Source: Limnoperna fortunei (Eukaryota > Mollusca > Bivalvia > Mytilida > Modiolidae). From it: DNA of 64,000 nucleotides. Each line of letters starts with the position of its first letter. Within the stretch, counting starts at the first letter, position 1. The position numbers and the translations under genes were made by a program. This document shows positions 13,271 to 24,671 of the stretch, piece by piece. The notes under the pieces were generated by a model that was not told the origin of the DNA, did no database searches, and worked only from the letters and a program-made list of their open reading frames with translations. The stretch spans positions 45,781,927 through 45,845,926 of the forward strand of contig OX104119.1 in assembly GCA_944474755.1 (NCBI GenBank). The letters run 5' to 3'.

Positions 13271-14689
13271 CTTGTTCTGCAAAAAATCGGCCACAATACA
13301 CTTCGTTAGAATAACTCTAGTACGTGGCTTTGAATACACATTTCAGATACATGTATGAATTTAAAAAACTAAATGTCATAAGCTTTAAAAAAATTATAAA
13401 GTTATTGATATATAAGTCAATATATAATATAAAAAAAGAAATTTTCCAATTTGGAAAAGTATTCTACTTTTGAATAATGTAATAATACTTAACATTTCAA
13501 CACTCCACATACCTCACAAGGCGTTGGTATCATTGTGCAAATTATTAATTTTATTTATTGCATAATGCTCAGCAAGAAAACTGTTCTGTTTTGCTGAATG
13601 TAAATCCGTCCAGTTATGGTACACCTCCACTGGTACACTCCAGTGAAGTAAACACTTATTGCTTAATGTGATATTATTCACAAAAATTTACTTTGGTAAA
13701 GATTTTATGCATTTTATGCCTTTAAGTCCAAAAATTTACTTTTATAAGGTAAATTATGGGGAATAATGGTTTGCTTTTATAATTAAAAGGTAAGATTTGG
13801 ATAATGTAAAAACATAATAAGGTAAAAAGGATAAAATTCACAAAAATCATTAAGAAAATGCCTTCTACCTCCCTCAGTGGATATGTACTGTAATAACATA
13901 ATCACTAGCCTCATCACAAATTGTCATAGAGTGGCCATATATGTATGTATATGTTACAGCTAATGCGAATTAGAACATAAAATACAAAGCCTATGACCAT
14001 GAAGACGATAACACAGGTCAGAAAAAATCCGGTGAATTGGAGTCGGCAGTGTCCGACCTTAAGAGATGTGCGTAATGTGAACTGTCCACAATTAGCTTCA
14101 CTAGATCTGTTTAAATACCGTCTGTAGTTTTGGGAAGACCCAATCATCGTAGCCAAGCCATTTAAGAGTTAAAAAAAATGCACTATGAAAAACGAGAATG
14201 AATTGTTTAAATGGGATATCAGCTTATTTACAACCATAATTTTTTCTATAATTTTGAGTAAAATTTGCCGAATATTTAATCCGTTGTGTAATTGTTATCA
14301 AACACTAATCCATAAATCGTCAAAATAACATGTATAATTGTTTAAAATGGAACAATAATAAAGTGTAAATTTAAAAAAAAATCAATGCCTAAACAAGCGC
14401 AACAGGTGCTAGGATTCCTTTTAAAAGCAGGTTTACCGCTACATCAAAGGATTATTGAAAAACATTACACAATCAGTCCTACCCTGTAAATAAATACTGA
14501 TGACACCTTAACAAATTAAAGTATTTAAATGTATATAACACATTCTGGTATTTGAAAAAATGTTTCATGTCCATTTTGTAGTTTCAGTTGTGGTATTCCT
14601 GTGTATTCTGGGATGTATTCTTGTGTATATTTATGGTCCGGTTAAGATTACATGTCTTGAAATCTTACGAATCAATTTTTCGATCCAGT
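13271..14689. other. Centre of the fold-back structure
   Basis: About 1.4 kb of AT-rich sequence separates the inverted arms. The only item of note is the minus-strand hydrophobic frame at 13914-14156, listed separately. No transposase motif was recognised. Confidence 0.4.
13914..14156 (-). CDS. Possible exon with one membrane segment, unknown function
   Basis: The frame reads through about 80 residues. The first half is polar with Cys, Arg and Asn; it is followed by a continuous hydrophobic stretch of about 20 residues (FFLTCVIVFMVIGFVFYVLI) with basic residues on both sides. The first ATG in frame is at 14145-14147, just inside the frame. A soft GT donor after VLIRIS would end it as an exon near 13950. 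The layout (short polar N-terminus, then helix) would suit a type II membrane protein, but I recognise no family. It lies in the loop of the fold-back structure and inside the receptor's intron on the opposite strand. It could equally be a chance frame. Confidence 0.22.
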   Translation of the reverse strand: MATMIGSSQNYRRYLNRSSEANCGQFTLRTSLKVGHCRLQFTGFFLTCVIVFMVIGFVFYVLIRISCNIYIHIWPLYDNL

Positions 14690-15255
14690 GTAAATATATG
14701 TCTCTTTCCTAATAAATATTGCACTATATATCACTGAATTTGCTAGAAAATTTACCTGAGGAATATATTGACAAATTTTGACCAGAGGTTTGCATATTTT
14801 TACAAATTACTAAAGCTGAAATTTCACTGTACGTATAACTCCAACGAGCCACCCTTCCGGTCAACTTTGACAACTTTCCCATTTATGAATAAAATTGAGT
14901 TATATATCACTGAATTTGCTACAAAATTTATAGAGGAATATACTAATTAATGTTGACCGGAGTTTGGCATGTTTTTACAAATTAAAGTCTACAGTTGAAA
15001 TTTCACTGTAGATAATACTCTTAAAAACCAACCTTCCAGTCAACTTTTGACAACTTTTCCTTTCATCAATATAATTAAGTTATGTATCAATAGATTGTCT
15101 ATAGCATTTGCTAGAGGAAAATATTAAACAATATTGACCGGAGTTTTGCATGCTTTTATAATATAGTCCAAAGTTGAAATTTCACTGTACGTAGTACTCC
15201 AACGGACCACCCTTCCGGAAAACTTTTGACAACTTTCCCATTTATGAATAAAATT
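14690..15255 (-). repeat. Right arm of fold-back structure, proximal part
   Basis: Reverse-complement copies of the roughly 170-bp unit of 12.4-13.3 kb, with CCTTCCGGTCAACTTTTGAC-like cores at about 14860, 15030 and 15205. The last unit is cut at 15255 by the DIRS element and resumes at about 20575. Confidence 0.75.
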
Positions 15256-15295
15256 ATACAATTTGGTTCACAAATTGGAATTTTGTGAACGAGCG

Positions 15296-15420
15296 CACAC
15301 TTACCTGAAGACAATATGGATTACTTCCCTTGATTAGGTTGACATAACTCGCCCTATAAACGCTTAGCTGACCCAGAGATCACCACGTGATTCAGTCAAG
15401 CGTGCTAGGGATACATCATT
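15296..15420 (-). repeat. DIRS terminal inverted repeat, 3' side
   Basis: Nearly identical to the reverse complement of 20425-20548, including the TTACCTGAAGACAATATGGA stretch and the block up to GCTAGGGATACA. The outermost 40 bp (15256-15296) are specific to this end and recur only in the internal complementary region. Confidence 0.85.
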
Positions 15421-15489
15421 CTCCGGTGAAATCATGTTGACTTCACCAGAAAATTGAATGAACAAAAATAATTAATATGGGAGGGGAGT

Positions 15490-15600
15490 CATTCAGGTAA
15501 GTGTACGCTCGTTCACAAAATTCCAATTTGTGAACCAAATTGAATACATTGTAATTTTATTATACTTCGGTACACTTACCTGAAGACAATATGGAATACT
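15490..15600. repeat. DIRS internal complementary region
   Basis: Positions 15490-15540 are the reverse complement of the low-coordinate terminus (15259-15310), nearly perfect over 50 bp. Positions 15555-15595 are the reverse complement of the high-coordinate terminus (20533-20574). The two halves lie side by side as a copy of the joined ends. This is what the DIRS replication model requires to template a circular intermediate (known of DIRS-1). Confidence 0.8.
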
Positions 15601-15746
15601 CTAGATTGAAAAGCAGTACTTCAATACTTTCGTGTGGGCTTCTTATCATCTTGTCGTGTTCATTCATTTAAAAGTTATATATATAAAGCAAAAATGTGAC
15701 AGTGTTAAAACTCTAACTCAAACAGTGTTGGGCTTAATTTGTAGAC

Positions 15747-15929
<183 letters not shown>

Positions 15930-16039
15930 CATGGTAATTCCCTCCTTTCCTCATGAAAATGTTATAAGATAAAAACATCCACATGTTATATAAATTTTGG
16001 AGTTCACGTTTGCAAATCGTCTATACAATATGTACAACA

Positions 16040-17010
16040 TCAAAGTATTATTTTTTTTATGATACTTTCTTTTAAAATCACACTGGCGTCTATATTTCTT
16101 ACATAAAATCTAATAAAAGTTGATTCACGACTCCAGTCTGCTGCATCAAGAATAGATTTAACTGATGCTCCTTTGAACAATGCCCATGAAGGTCCAATTG
16201 CTCTGTTTGAGCGAGCTTTAACTTTAATCTTATTGTCATAAGCCATTCTAATTGTATTAACAATCCAGTTAGAAATAGAATGCACAGTAACTGGATTATG
16301 AGGAGCATTAATGGATAAAAACAGTTTTGAATTGTCAGACTTACGAAACTCTTCTGTACACTTCAAATAGTACATTAATGCTCTTTTAGGGTCCAACATT
16401 TTGTTGCCCTGAAAAGCAGGGACACAAATCTTTGTACCAATATGACCTACACGATCTTGCTTAGAAAGTCCTTCTCTGATAAAAAATAAACCTTTCCTCT
16501 GCACATTAACATTCCTATCTCTTAACCGTAATGACTGTATATCGCTGCATCTTCTGAAAGAAGATATAGCAATTAAGAAAACTGTCTTAAAAGTCACATG
16601 TTTTTAAGAAGCTTTTTTAATAGGTTCAAATGGAATTTTCTGTAACAAGTGGTAAATCCCATTCTGGAATTAAACGAACTTTTGGAGGTCTAGAATTAAA
16701 AACCCCTTTTAAAAGTCTAATGATGTATGGATGTTGCCCTATTAAAATTTTTTCTACTGTGGGTAATACTGAGGAAAGCATGGATCTATATCCAGCTATT
16801 GTACTGTACTGTAGACCATCTTAAAACAAACTAGTTAGAAACTCTGCTGCTTCTGTCTAAGATGCCGAATAGGGATTAATTTCCCTTTCACGACACCAGC
16901 TACTGAACTTTCTGAACTTCCCTGAATAGTCCTTCTGAGTGCCTGACCGCCATGATGCTGCAAGGATTGTTCTATAGCCTGTAGAAAAGCTTCCCTTTTT
17001 GAATATTCGG
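16040..17010 (-). pseudogene. DIRS tyrosine recombinase, degenerate
   Basis: The C-terminal catalytic part is open from 16597 to 16040 (185 residues). It contains SSFRRCSDIQSLRL with the first catalytic Arg, KARSNRAIGPSW at the HxxR position, DAADWS, and STFIRFYVRN with the nucleophile Tyr. The N-terminal DNA-binding part is visible in other frames from about 17000 (SWRSGTQKDYSGKF, then TIAGYRSMLSSV) to 16600, with stops between. Such enzymes integrate the circular cDNA. The His of HxxR is Arg here (CGC codon), so the enzyme would probably be inactive even without the frame breaks. Confidence 0.8.
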
Positions 17011-17752
17011 TCGATAGTGGCCATGCAATCAGTTGAAACAGTTCTGGGATTGGATGATTTATTTTTGCTTTTGTTTGAATTAGAAGATTTTCTTGTAGTG
17101 ACAGTTTTATTGGAATGTCTACTAACATGTTTAGAAGTTCCGGGTACCAGTGTCTCCTGGGCCAATGTGGGGCTATTAGAATTATATGACACTGATATTG
17201 TGACACTTTGGGAATTAGACAAATTGGAGGATATGCATACCCGACCATGTTTGTCCATGGAACTGACAGTGCGTCTACTGTGTATGCCTGTGCATGTGGA
17301 AACCAAGTGCAAAACACTTGAACCTTTCGGTTGTCTATCGAGGCAAATAGGTCTATCTGATGTTGTCCCAGAAGACTGAATATCTGATTTGCTACTTGTT
17401 GATTCAGAGACCACTCTATGTGGCGAATTTTTACTCTCGATAGAATATCTGCTAAAACATTGGATTTTCCTGCTATGTGGGCTGATTTCAATTGAATGGC
17501 AATTTGCCAAAGATCCCAAGTCAGAGTGCAAAGTTCTAATGAACGACCCCCCCCCCCTTTTGCTTGTTTATATACTGTACCACTGTAGAATTGTCCGATC
17601 TGATAAGTACATTCTGGCCTTTGATTTGGAGAAGAAAATGATTTTTCGTTTTGATTACTGCCTTCATTTCCAAGCAATTGATGTGCAGTTTCCTTTCCTG
17701 TTCCGTCCATTTGCCCAGTACATTTTGAGATTCCAGATGACCCCCTCCCCAA
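16835..17752 (-). pseudogene. DIRS RNase H and downstream conserved block
   Basis: The frame 17752-16835 encodes an RNase H end with RSLELCTLTWDLWQIAIQ and AHIAGKSNVLADILSR. It continues with DLFASIDN, VDALSVPW, YAYPPICLIP and APHWPRRHWYPELL, a run typical of the region between RNase H and recombinase in DIRS elements. An 11-C homopolymer on the + strand (17547-17557), read as GGGG, is a likely frameshift site: the sequence before and after fits the family better in different frames. RNase H would remove the RNA template during cDNA synthesis. Confidence 0.8.
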
Positions 17753-17777
17753 CCATGTGTGGAAGAAGCATCTGTCG

Positions 17778-18849
17778 TTATGCTTGCTTTCCCAATTTTA
17801 AACAGATCTGCCCTTGGTAATGTTTGCTAAATTTAACCACCAACTCAAATGTGTTTTTAGCTTGCGAGTAACTGGAATTTTCTTTGTAAGGTCCTGAGAC
17901 ACTGGTTCCCAAAACTTTAGCAGATGTAGTTGAACTGGTCTCATAAAAAGACGAGCATTCGGAATTATCTCTAGACAAGATGCATTTATTCTAATCAAAT
18001 GAAGAAAATCCCCTGCTGTGACAAATTTTCAGACTGTTTTGATTTTTTTGTCACTGCTAGTATTAGTTTCTGGACTCTTTCTTGAGTCGGTACAATTAAA
18101 CCTTGATCTAGCAAAATCATTGCCCCTATGTAACCTATTTGTTGTGTTGGTTGCAATGCAGATTTCTGTAGGTTTATTATAAGGCCTAATTGTACAAGAA
18201 GATTTAGCACATTCTCCTGATCTATTAGAGGCATATCTTTCTTTTGGTTCACAATGAACCAATCGTCCAAATATAAAATTAGTCTTATGCTCATTGCTCT
18301 TAGATGAGCTGCTATCACCGACACAACTTTGGTAAAAATCCTTGGTGCTTAAGTCGGACCCAAATGAAGGGCTTTGAATTGAAGACAAGGACTCCCTTCT
18401 ACCCAAAACCTTAGAAATTTCCTGTGATTTTTGTGTATCGTAATATTCATATAAACATCCATCAGATCGAGAGATAAATTGCTCAATCTAGTTTGACGAG
18501 ATTTATCACTGTTTTCAGTGTGTCCATCTTTAAATGTTGTTTGCGGAGATACCTGTTCAATGGTTTCAGATTTTTAACTGGACGTAAGTCCCCCGTTTTT
18601 TCGGACCAGGAAAAATGTGCAGTAAAAACCGTTTGTCAAATCGTTTTTAGGTACAAATTCTACAGCACTTTTTTCCATTAAACTTTTTACTTCTGTATTT
18701 AGAATATCTAAACTTTTTACAGAAGCACGAGTCATGCGAATTCCTTTTTTCGGAGGAAAAGTTACAAATTCCAGTTGATAACCATTTTTACTATATCTAA
18801 AACCCATTAATCGTCTGTTATTTTTAACTAATAACTTATAAAATGACAA
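17778..18849 (-). pseudogene. DIRS reverse transcriptase, frameshifted
   Basis: N-terminal fingers are in the frame 18849-18574 (FVPKNDLTNGFYCTFFLVRK). The palm with the catalytic YLDDWF motif is in 18324-17995 (RLILYLDDWFIVNQ), followed by a thumb with IGYIGAMILLDQGL. Pieces at 17998-17778 continue the connection domain. At least three frame changes separate them. The catalytic Asp pair is intact, so the damage is by indel rather than active-site loss. Confidence 0.8.
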
Positions 18850-19559
18850 AGACGACGTCTTACAGGTATGTCCAACAACATCATTTTTATTTGATTTACA
18901 ATTACCTGGGAGTCATTTCCGATTACCCTGGTTGGTACGAAAAGAACTGGACAACTTATTCTCCGACCTATCAGTTCTGTTATATCCAGTCTTGCCACCT
19001 CTGTAACCACCACGCTTAGGAATCTTGTAACCTGTTCCTTTAAAAGGCGTTGGTTCTTTGGTAACTGTTTCTACTTTTGGTTTCTTAGTAACAGTGTCAT
19101 TGTTACAGTATGCACCACCACTTTTCTAGTAAGTTTTACTTGTGGATTCACATAATTCTGGCAAAAGATCATTCATTTGCTTAGATTTCTCATTTCTATC
19201 TTTCAGAGTTTTTTCAAGTTCTTGACCAAAAACACCTGAACTAGATAAGGGTAAGGTTAGTAATTGTGGACACAAATCCTTCAACGATGCCAAACCTGTA
19301 TCTTCTAAGGCAGCCTTTCTACGTATTAAATGAGAAAAGGCACCTCATCTTGCTACTTGATCAAAACTTTTTGTGATCATGGCAAAAATGTCTATCACTA
19401 ATTGAATACATTTATCAATATTCAGATCATCTGACGTTAAATTCTCGAGTAACGTACATAAAGCTTGAATGTAGGCTGATATAATGATACCCATCCTTGA
19501 AGCTACCTGTCCTTAAAAAGCTAGTCTTATAAGATTCTTCAGGAATGGAGTCTGTAACG

Positions 19560-20335
19560 TACCTTTTTTGCCACGGAAAGACAAAGCCTTGTTACCATGT
19601 CTCCTATGTAATAAAGAAGAAATCATATCATCTAAGGAAGGTACATGTAAATGTTCAACTGATTGTCATGAACAGGGAAACAAGAGTCTGTATTAGATTT
19701 AGTCTTGGCATCCTCTCCAAACAGAGGAACAAGATTATTAGGCTGAGTTTTTTCTGCTGAACTCTTATCACTCTCATTGATATGATTAGCACTCAGATAT
19801 CTCTTAAATCTATCTGCTTTTGCTGAATTTATATTGTCATTGTCCGCCCGACGTAGTCGTCATCGTCAGAACTCAAGCCCAATTCTTGAAACTCATTTTC
19901 TCTTGGGCATATAGATAGGGAATCACTTTCCTCTTCGACAGGAAAATTTTCTTCGTTCTCTACTACCACAGCCGACTGTTGGGGTCTACACGCTCCCGAA
20001 GAACTGTTCTCCCCGCTAGCCGCCGAACATGAAGGTTCCTGCTCACCTAGAGTGCCAGCATCCTTATTGTTCGATAAATTAGAAACAATAGCCATTAACA
20101 TATCTATTTTGGCATCAAAATTACCAAATTTACGTTCAAACTTATCAATAAGTTCTTGTAATTCATCTTTCTTAGAGCTACGCGTACCCTTTCTAGATGA
20201 TTTTGAACTTCCCGTGTTTTCCGAAGTGACCTTGTCCTTCAACACTCGGGAGGAATTATTATTATAGTCCTCGCTTATAATACTATTTGTTCTCATATTG
20301 AACAATTCTGAATCAGACATTGTGTTTAAAAACAC
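19560..20335 (-). pseudogene. DIRS gag-like first ORF
   Basis: The frame 20335-19829 (168 residues) is Ser/Asn/Glu-rich. It has a short coiled-coil-like helix (DELQELIDKFERKFGNFDAK) and an acidic end. A second frame continues down to about 19620 with AKADRFKRYLSAN and LVPLFGED, so a frameshift near 19829 splits it. First ORFs of DIRS elements are poorly conserved; the call rests mainly on position just inside the 5' terminus. The region 19560-18850 continues coding-like but in several frames. Confidence 0.6.
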
Positions 20336-20424
20336 TATTTCTTAATTATTAATTTACTAAGACGAAAAAACTGAACTGAGAAGCTCTCGAGTCAAAAACA
20401 CGTCAATCCTGATTTCGTCGGAAA

Positions 20425-20574
20425 TAAAGACAAGTGTATCCCTAGCCCGCTTGACTGAATCACATGGTGATGTCTGGGTCAGCGTCGCGTTTATAGGGCG
20501 AGTTATGTCAACCTAATCAAGGGAAGTAATCCATATTGTCTTCAGGTAAGTGTACCGAAGTATCATAAAATTAC
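20425..20574 (-). repeat. DIRS terminal inverted repeat, 5' side
   Basis: Reverse-complement partner of 15296-15420. The outermost 25 bp (from ACCGAAGTAT to AAAATTAC) are specific to this end and are copied in the internal complementary region at 15555-15580. Confidence 0.85.
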
Positions 20575-20940
20575 GTTATATATCAATATATTTTATATAA
20601 AATTTACTACAGGAATATATTCCCAATTTTGACAGGAGTTTTTTTATGTTTGTTATATATTGAGTCCAAGGGTGAAATTTACCTCTATTTAATACTCAAA
20701 CGAACCAATCTTCCGCTCAACTTTTGACAACTTTCCTCTTTATAAATAAAATTGAGTTATAAATCACTGAATTGGAAATAAAGTTTACTAGAGGAATATA
20801 TTAACCACTTTTGATCGGGTTTAATAAACTGAACTCAATTGTGTACCAAAGTTGAAAAATCGTGTTCAATTTGAGTGGAGAAAAAACACTTCCGGTCAAG
20901 TTTTAAATTATTTAAATCATTTGTTTGTCAAAGCATTTTA
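20575..20940 (-). repeat. Right arm of fold-back structure, distal part
   Basis: Continuation of the array interrupted at 15255. It has cores at about 20705 and 20883, and a terminal segment (20820-20940) that is the reverse complement of 12376-12490, including TTAAATTATTTAAATCATTT against AAATGATTTAAAACGTGACC. Confidence 0.75.
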
Positions 20941-22990
20941 AGATAAGATTCCTTTCATTTAAAGTAAGTTTTTATATTTTTGTTCGACAACACACCTCTT
21001 GAGAAGATGCAATATTCTGTTTTTTCTATGCTAAAACTTATTTCCTTTGTTTAAACCTGTTGAAAATTGAGGCAACAAATACTTTTTGCTCTTTATCAAG
21101 TTGATTTTAGGTTTCCAAGTAGCCTACTTCTAAGTCTACTTTTGACAATTTTTTACATAATTTACCTTCAACACTGGTTCAGCTTATTGGTCCTTAGGAA
21201 GATGGAGAGTTGTTGTTTGGTTTGTTAGATTTTTGAGTAACTTGACATCTACTTGTTTCCGTTAGAGCGGAAGGGTTCCTTTTACCTAGGACTCATTTTG
21301 AAGAAAGTTGTTTAATTTTTTTTAGATATTTGATCACATTTGTTAACAGTCCAGGATAGAAACAATCTGGTCCAGCAGATGATATTTAATTTAAATTTTG
21401 TTTCTTCTAGTTCTTCCTTCTAATTGCCTCATTTAACGAGTAGCCTTTTATTTTATTTTTGTTTTGTTGTGTTAAACTGGTTTCACAATAATCTATCATA
21501 ATATTGTTATAAAAATCTTTATTGAAAGTGAATGGTATTCATTTCACCTTAAAACACAGTTTTTCTTGTTTTTCATGTCTGGTTGTTAATTTTCTGAAAT
21601 TGTCCCATCTTTGATTCTTGGCATTAGAAATTAGGCACTATTTAGTTGTCTTTTACTCACTTTACATTATTCATTCCACCATTCTGGTTAAAAATTGGCT
21701 GTATTAATTTTTTGTTTCTGAAGTTTCGGTATAGCTTTTCAAAGTTGGTACTGTATACACATGCTAGACCGCACTACGCATAATAACTGTACCAGAAGTA
21801 GTGCACATATTCCTACCGTGAAAAGACACCACAACAAAGAAAAATAACTACAAATAACTAAAATATGTCAAAAACATGAAACCAAAATAAAAGCTTGTAT
21901 TTCAATTAGAAATTACCGATATAAATAGTATTAATATTTTTTTGCTGGACGAGGATTATTAGGTCCATGTCAGATTCGCTCTTCGAGCTCATCTTATATG
22001 GACGTAATAGTCTTTGTCTAGCGAAAAAAAACTAATAATTAACATATTTCGGTAAATAATGTATAAAACTTGTGCACGCAAATAAAATGCATGATATAAA
22101 ATATCAATAATCTTTATGTACTGATACAAATGAATTTACACCAATAAATTGAAAAGTGTATAAAATATCTAAATAAAGCTTGATAATATTTGTTCTCATC
22201 AAAACAACAGACATAAGGCAAATGCATTGTGCTCTTGTAAAATGCCTTCCAAAATTGTTTTGACAATATATAAAGTCTTGTGGAAACGCCTGGCAACAAT
22301 ATTACGGCATATTATGCCAGCTTTACACAGCATATTAAATTTATAAAATAGTAGTTGTTTACTACAATTTACACACAAACCTCCAATCTGACAGGATCTC
22401 TATATAAGTTACGTCTATTGAGCCTATTGTGTTAGAAAAGAAAGCGATACTTTCAAATCCATACCTGTGATTAATTAGTTTGCTTGTTTAAGTGCAGAAT
22501 TATTTCGGTGTCGCACATATTATTAGTTCAAGATTCGCTCAAAATGTCAGGGATTATCACCGGGTTATCCGGCTTTCTCCCCCCAATACAAAATAGACGC
22601 CATGATATACATCAAAATTCTAAAAGTGACGATAAACCTTATTTATATAAACAAAACAAATTATCTTTTCCTTATAACAACATATGCAACAGTCAAATTT
22701 GTGACCTCCTGTAATGTTAATTTTCTCCCCAAATGTTGAGACGAATATTAGGACACGTCTTAACAAAGTAAATGTTCGATGACCGGGTTTAAGATGAAAA
22801 CGCGTCATAAGACCATCCTAAGATGTGTCTAAATCATTAGATATTTTTATTTATCAAACCCAGATGTCCAATTTTCATAATATATTGTATTTAAAAATGC
22901 CAGCTGATCCTTGAAATTATTCAAAAAGAAAAATCTTATTAGTTTTAACTCTCGACAAATAAAAAAACCAAACTCCCCTTTTTTCCTCAG
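20941..22990 (+). other. Intron sequence
   Basis: AT-rich with no recognised exon. A short SINE fragment lies at 22558-22606. Confidence 0.4.
22558..22606 (+). repeat. SINE 3' fragment
   Basis: CCGGGTTATCCGGCTTTCTC through GACGCCATGATA matches the body of the SINE family seen complete at 50274-50524 and 63620-63884. It is truncated on both sides. Confidence 0.6.
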
Positions 22991-23062
22991 AGCTAAAAGA
23001 AAATGACAAAGGCAGAGAAACAACAATACCCAAGAGGTCCTTAACCAGTTTCATTCCAACAG
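22991..23062 (+). CDS. Candidate stalk exon A of the Ig receptor
   Basis: An acceptor TTTTCCTCAG ends at 22990 and a CAG/GTACAC donor follows at 23063. The exon is 72 bp, phase 1 at both ends, and encodes 24 polar residues (ELKENDKGRETTIPKRSLTS and on). Its start is homologous to stalk exon B (E-LKENDKGR against D-LEESDTAR), and the introns around both are also alike. The position homologous to exon B's donor reads AGCAAGTATA here, so phase 1 is kept only by the upstream donor. It may be an alternative exon or one that is dying. Confidence 0.5.
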
Positions 23063-23329
23063 GTACACCGGACCATAAAATCAGCAAGTATATTTTGTTC
23101 TCAAATTCTTATATTTTATTCTGAATATTTAAACAATAATTTAAGTAAAGCTTATCTATGCTGTATTAGCCTGCATTGTGTGTGTTAAGGAATTATGCAC
23201 AAGCCACCCTTAAGCGAATAGAAAATTTCAAGACGTGCTTCCGCAGAGTGTGAGAGAGAGTGAGATTAGTGGCTAGATAGAACTACAACCACAAATAGAC
23301 TGGTAAGAGTCAAGTCTTTGACTCAAAGG

Positions 23330-24671
23330 TAAGTTCGAAAAACGTTAAACAACTTGCATTTACACGACGATGTCTGCAATAAAATTAAAACATCCCAGCT
23401 GCAGTGATGCAAAATGAAAACATAACTAACTCAATTAATTGCCAACCGGTAGTATATTTCAAAAGAATACTTTTTTATCAAAGCAATAAGCAAAATTATT
23501 TTTTGTTGTATTTGATACAGTTTTCCTTTCATTCAAATTTCAAGAGTTTCAGGAAACTTGCTGTGCCTGATGTATATTAAACATTGCACGCCGTTTTCCT
23601 TCATGTATTTATTTTATTGCTTAAATTTCTATCAGACCTGTTAGAAAATATGAAAGATGTATTATCTGTAAATTTAATAAGATATTAAACGTTTTTTGAG
23701 ATACCTTATTAATTTTTAAAGGTATTGTGAAAACAATACACAATTTGTTCTACTCACCGAAAACAATATTAAAAAATCAAAAGCTTTTATTTTAATTCAG
23801 ACCTAGAAGAAAGCGACACAGCAAGAAAGGCAAAAATTTCATTTGAGAAATCAGATTTTGAAAACACCAGTTCCAATATAACAGAGGTACCAAATAATTC
23901 AACGGTCTTAAAAAGTAGTAAGTATTTTTTAATTTAAAAATTATTTTGATCGGGACGTTTAAATAATAATAAGTCACTTGTGTATTAGTCTTAGTTCTAA
24001 CTTACCGTTTTGCATTTTATTAAATATTTTCATCTCATAAAGGACAATAGAGGATGCATGATCAGTGGCTTGTTAGGACCACAACCACGAACTTATATTT
24101 ACACGGCACTGTCTTGTAACTATAATGTAGCTCCTGATATTTTTCAGTTACTATTATGTAGCTCCTATTATTTTTTATCGGGCGGAAAAGTAGCTACATT
24201 ATTGTAGGTAGACGATGTCTCCAAGCGAATTAAAATATTATACCGACTACATGAAAACATAACAAACTAAATGAATTGGAAACAGGTAGTATTTAACAGA
24301 ATATTTTAAGCTTAGCAATAAACAAAATTAATTGTTGATTTGTTGTGTGGAATAGTTTCCTTTTATTCAAATTGCAAAAGAACATCTTCAGTTAACTTAT
24401 ATAAATATAACTAATTCTGCCATTTTCTTATGTATATAATCCATGGAAAGATGATTGTTTTTATTATGTCCTTTTTAAGATATCTATCAGATGTCTTGGA
24501 AGATATGTACGACGTATTATTAATTTATATTAAAAAGACATTTCATAAATTATTAAAGATATATATTTAGTTGTGGTGATATATTTTATTAATTTGTTGA
24601 GATACATGTATTGTGAGAAAGTAAACTACAAATAAAACGGCTTGATGTGATAAATTGTCTATATTTTTCAG
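23330..24671 (+). repeat. Tandem intragenic duplication, unit about 0.86 kb
   Basis: Positions 23368-23560 and 24211-24390 share a series of matches: GACGATGTCT, ATGAAAACATAAC, GGTAGTAT, then AGCAATAA followed by CAAAATTA, and CCTTT(C/T)ATTCAAATT. Further on, 23626-23740 matches 24480-24620 (CTATCAGA, ATTGTGA). Both copies end at a splice acceptor, 23800 and 24671 respectively; the acceptor at 22990 starts the earlier related exon. The divergence is substantial, so the duplication is old. Confidence 0.75.
23801..23917 (+). CDS. Stalk exon B of the Ig receptor
   Basis: Acceptor TTTTAATTCAG ends at 23800; the donor A/GTAAGT at 23918 is a near-consensus site. The exon is 117 bp (39 codons), phase 1 at both ends. 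The peptide is hydrophilic, rich in Ser, Thr, Asn, Glu and Lys, has no cysteine, and contains NTS, NIT and NST sequons. That is what a glycosylated juxtamembrane stalk looks like. The last base A joins GC of the next exon to give Ser, in frame with the membrane helix. Expected order in the protein: Ig domain, stalk (A and/or B), membrane helix, tail. Confidence 0.7.

Noticed and set aside
16999..17820. Two + strand frames of 126 and 143 residues
   Set aside because: Shadows of the DIRS RNase H and downstream block on the - strand.
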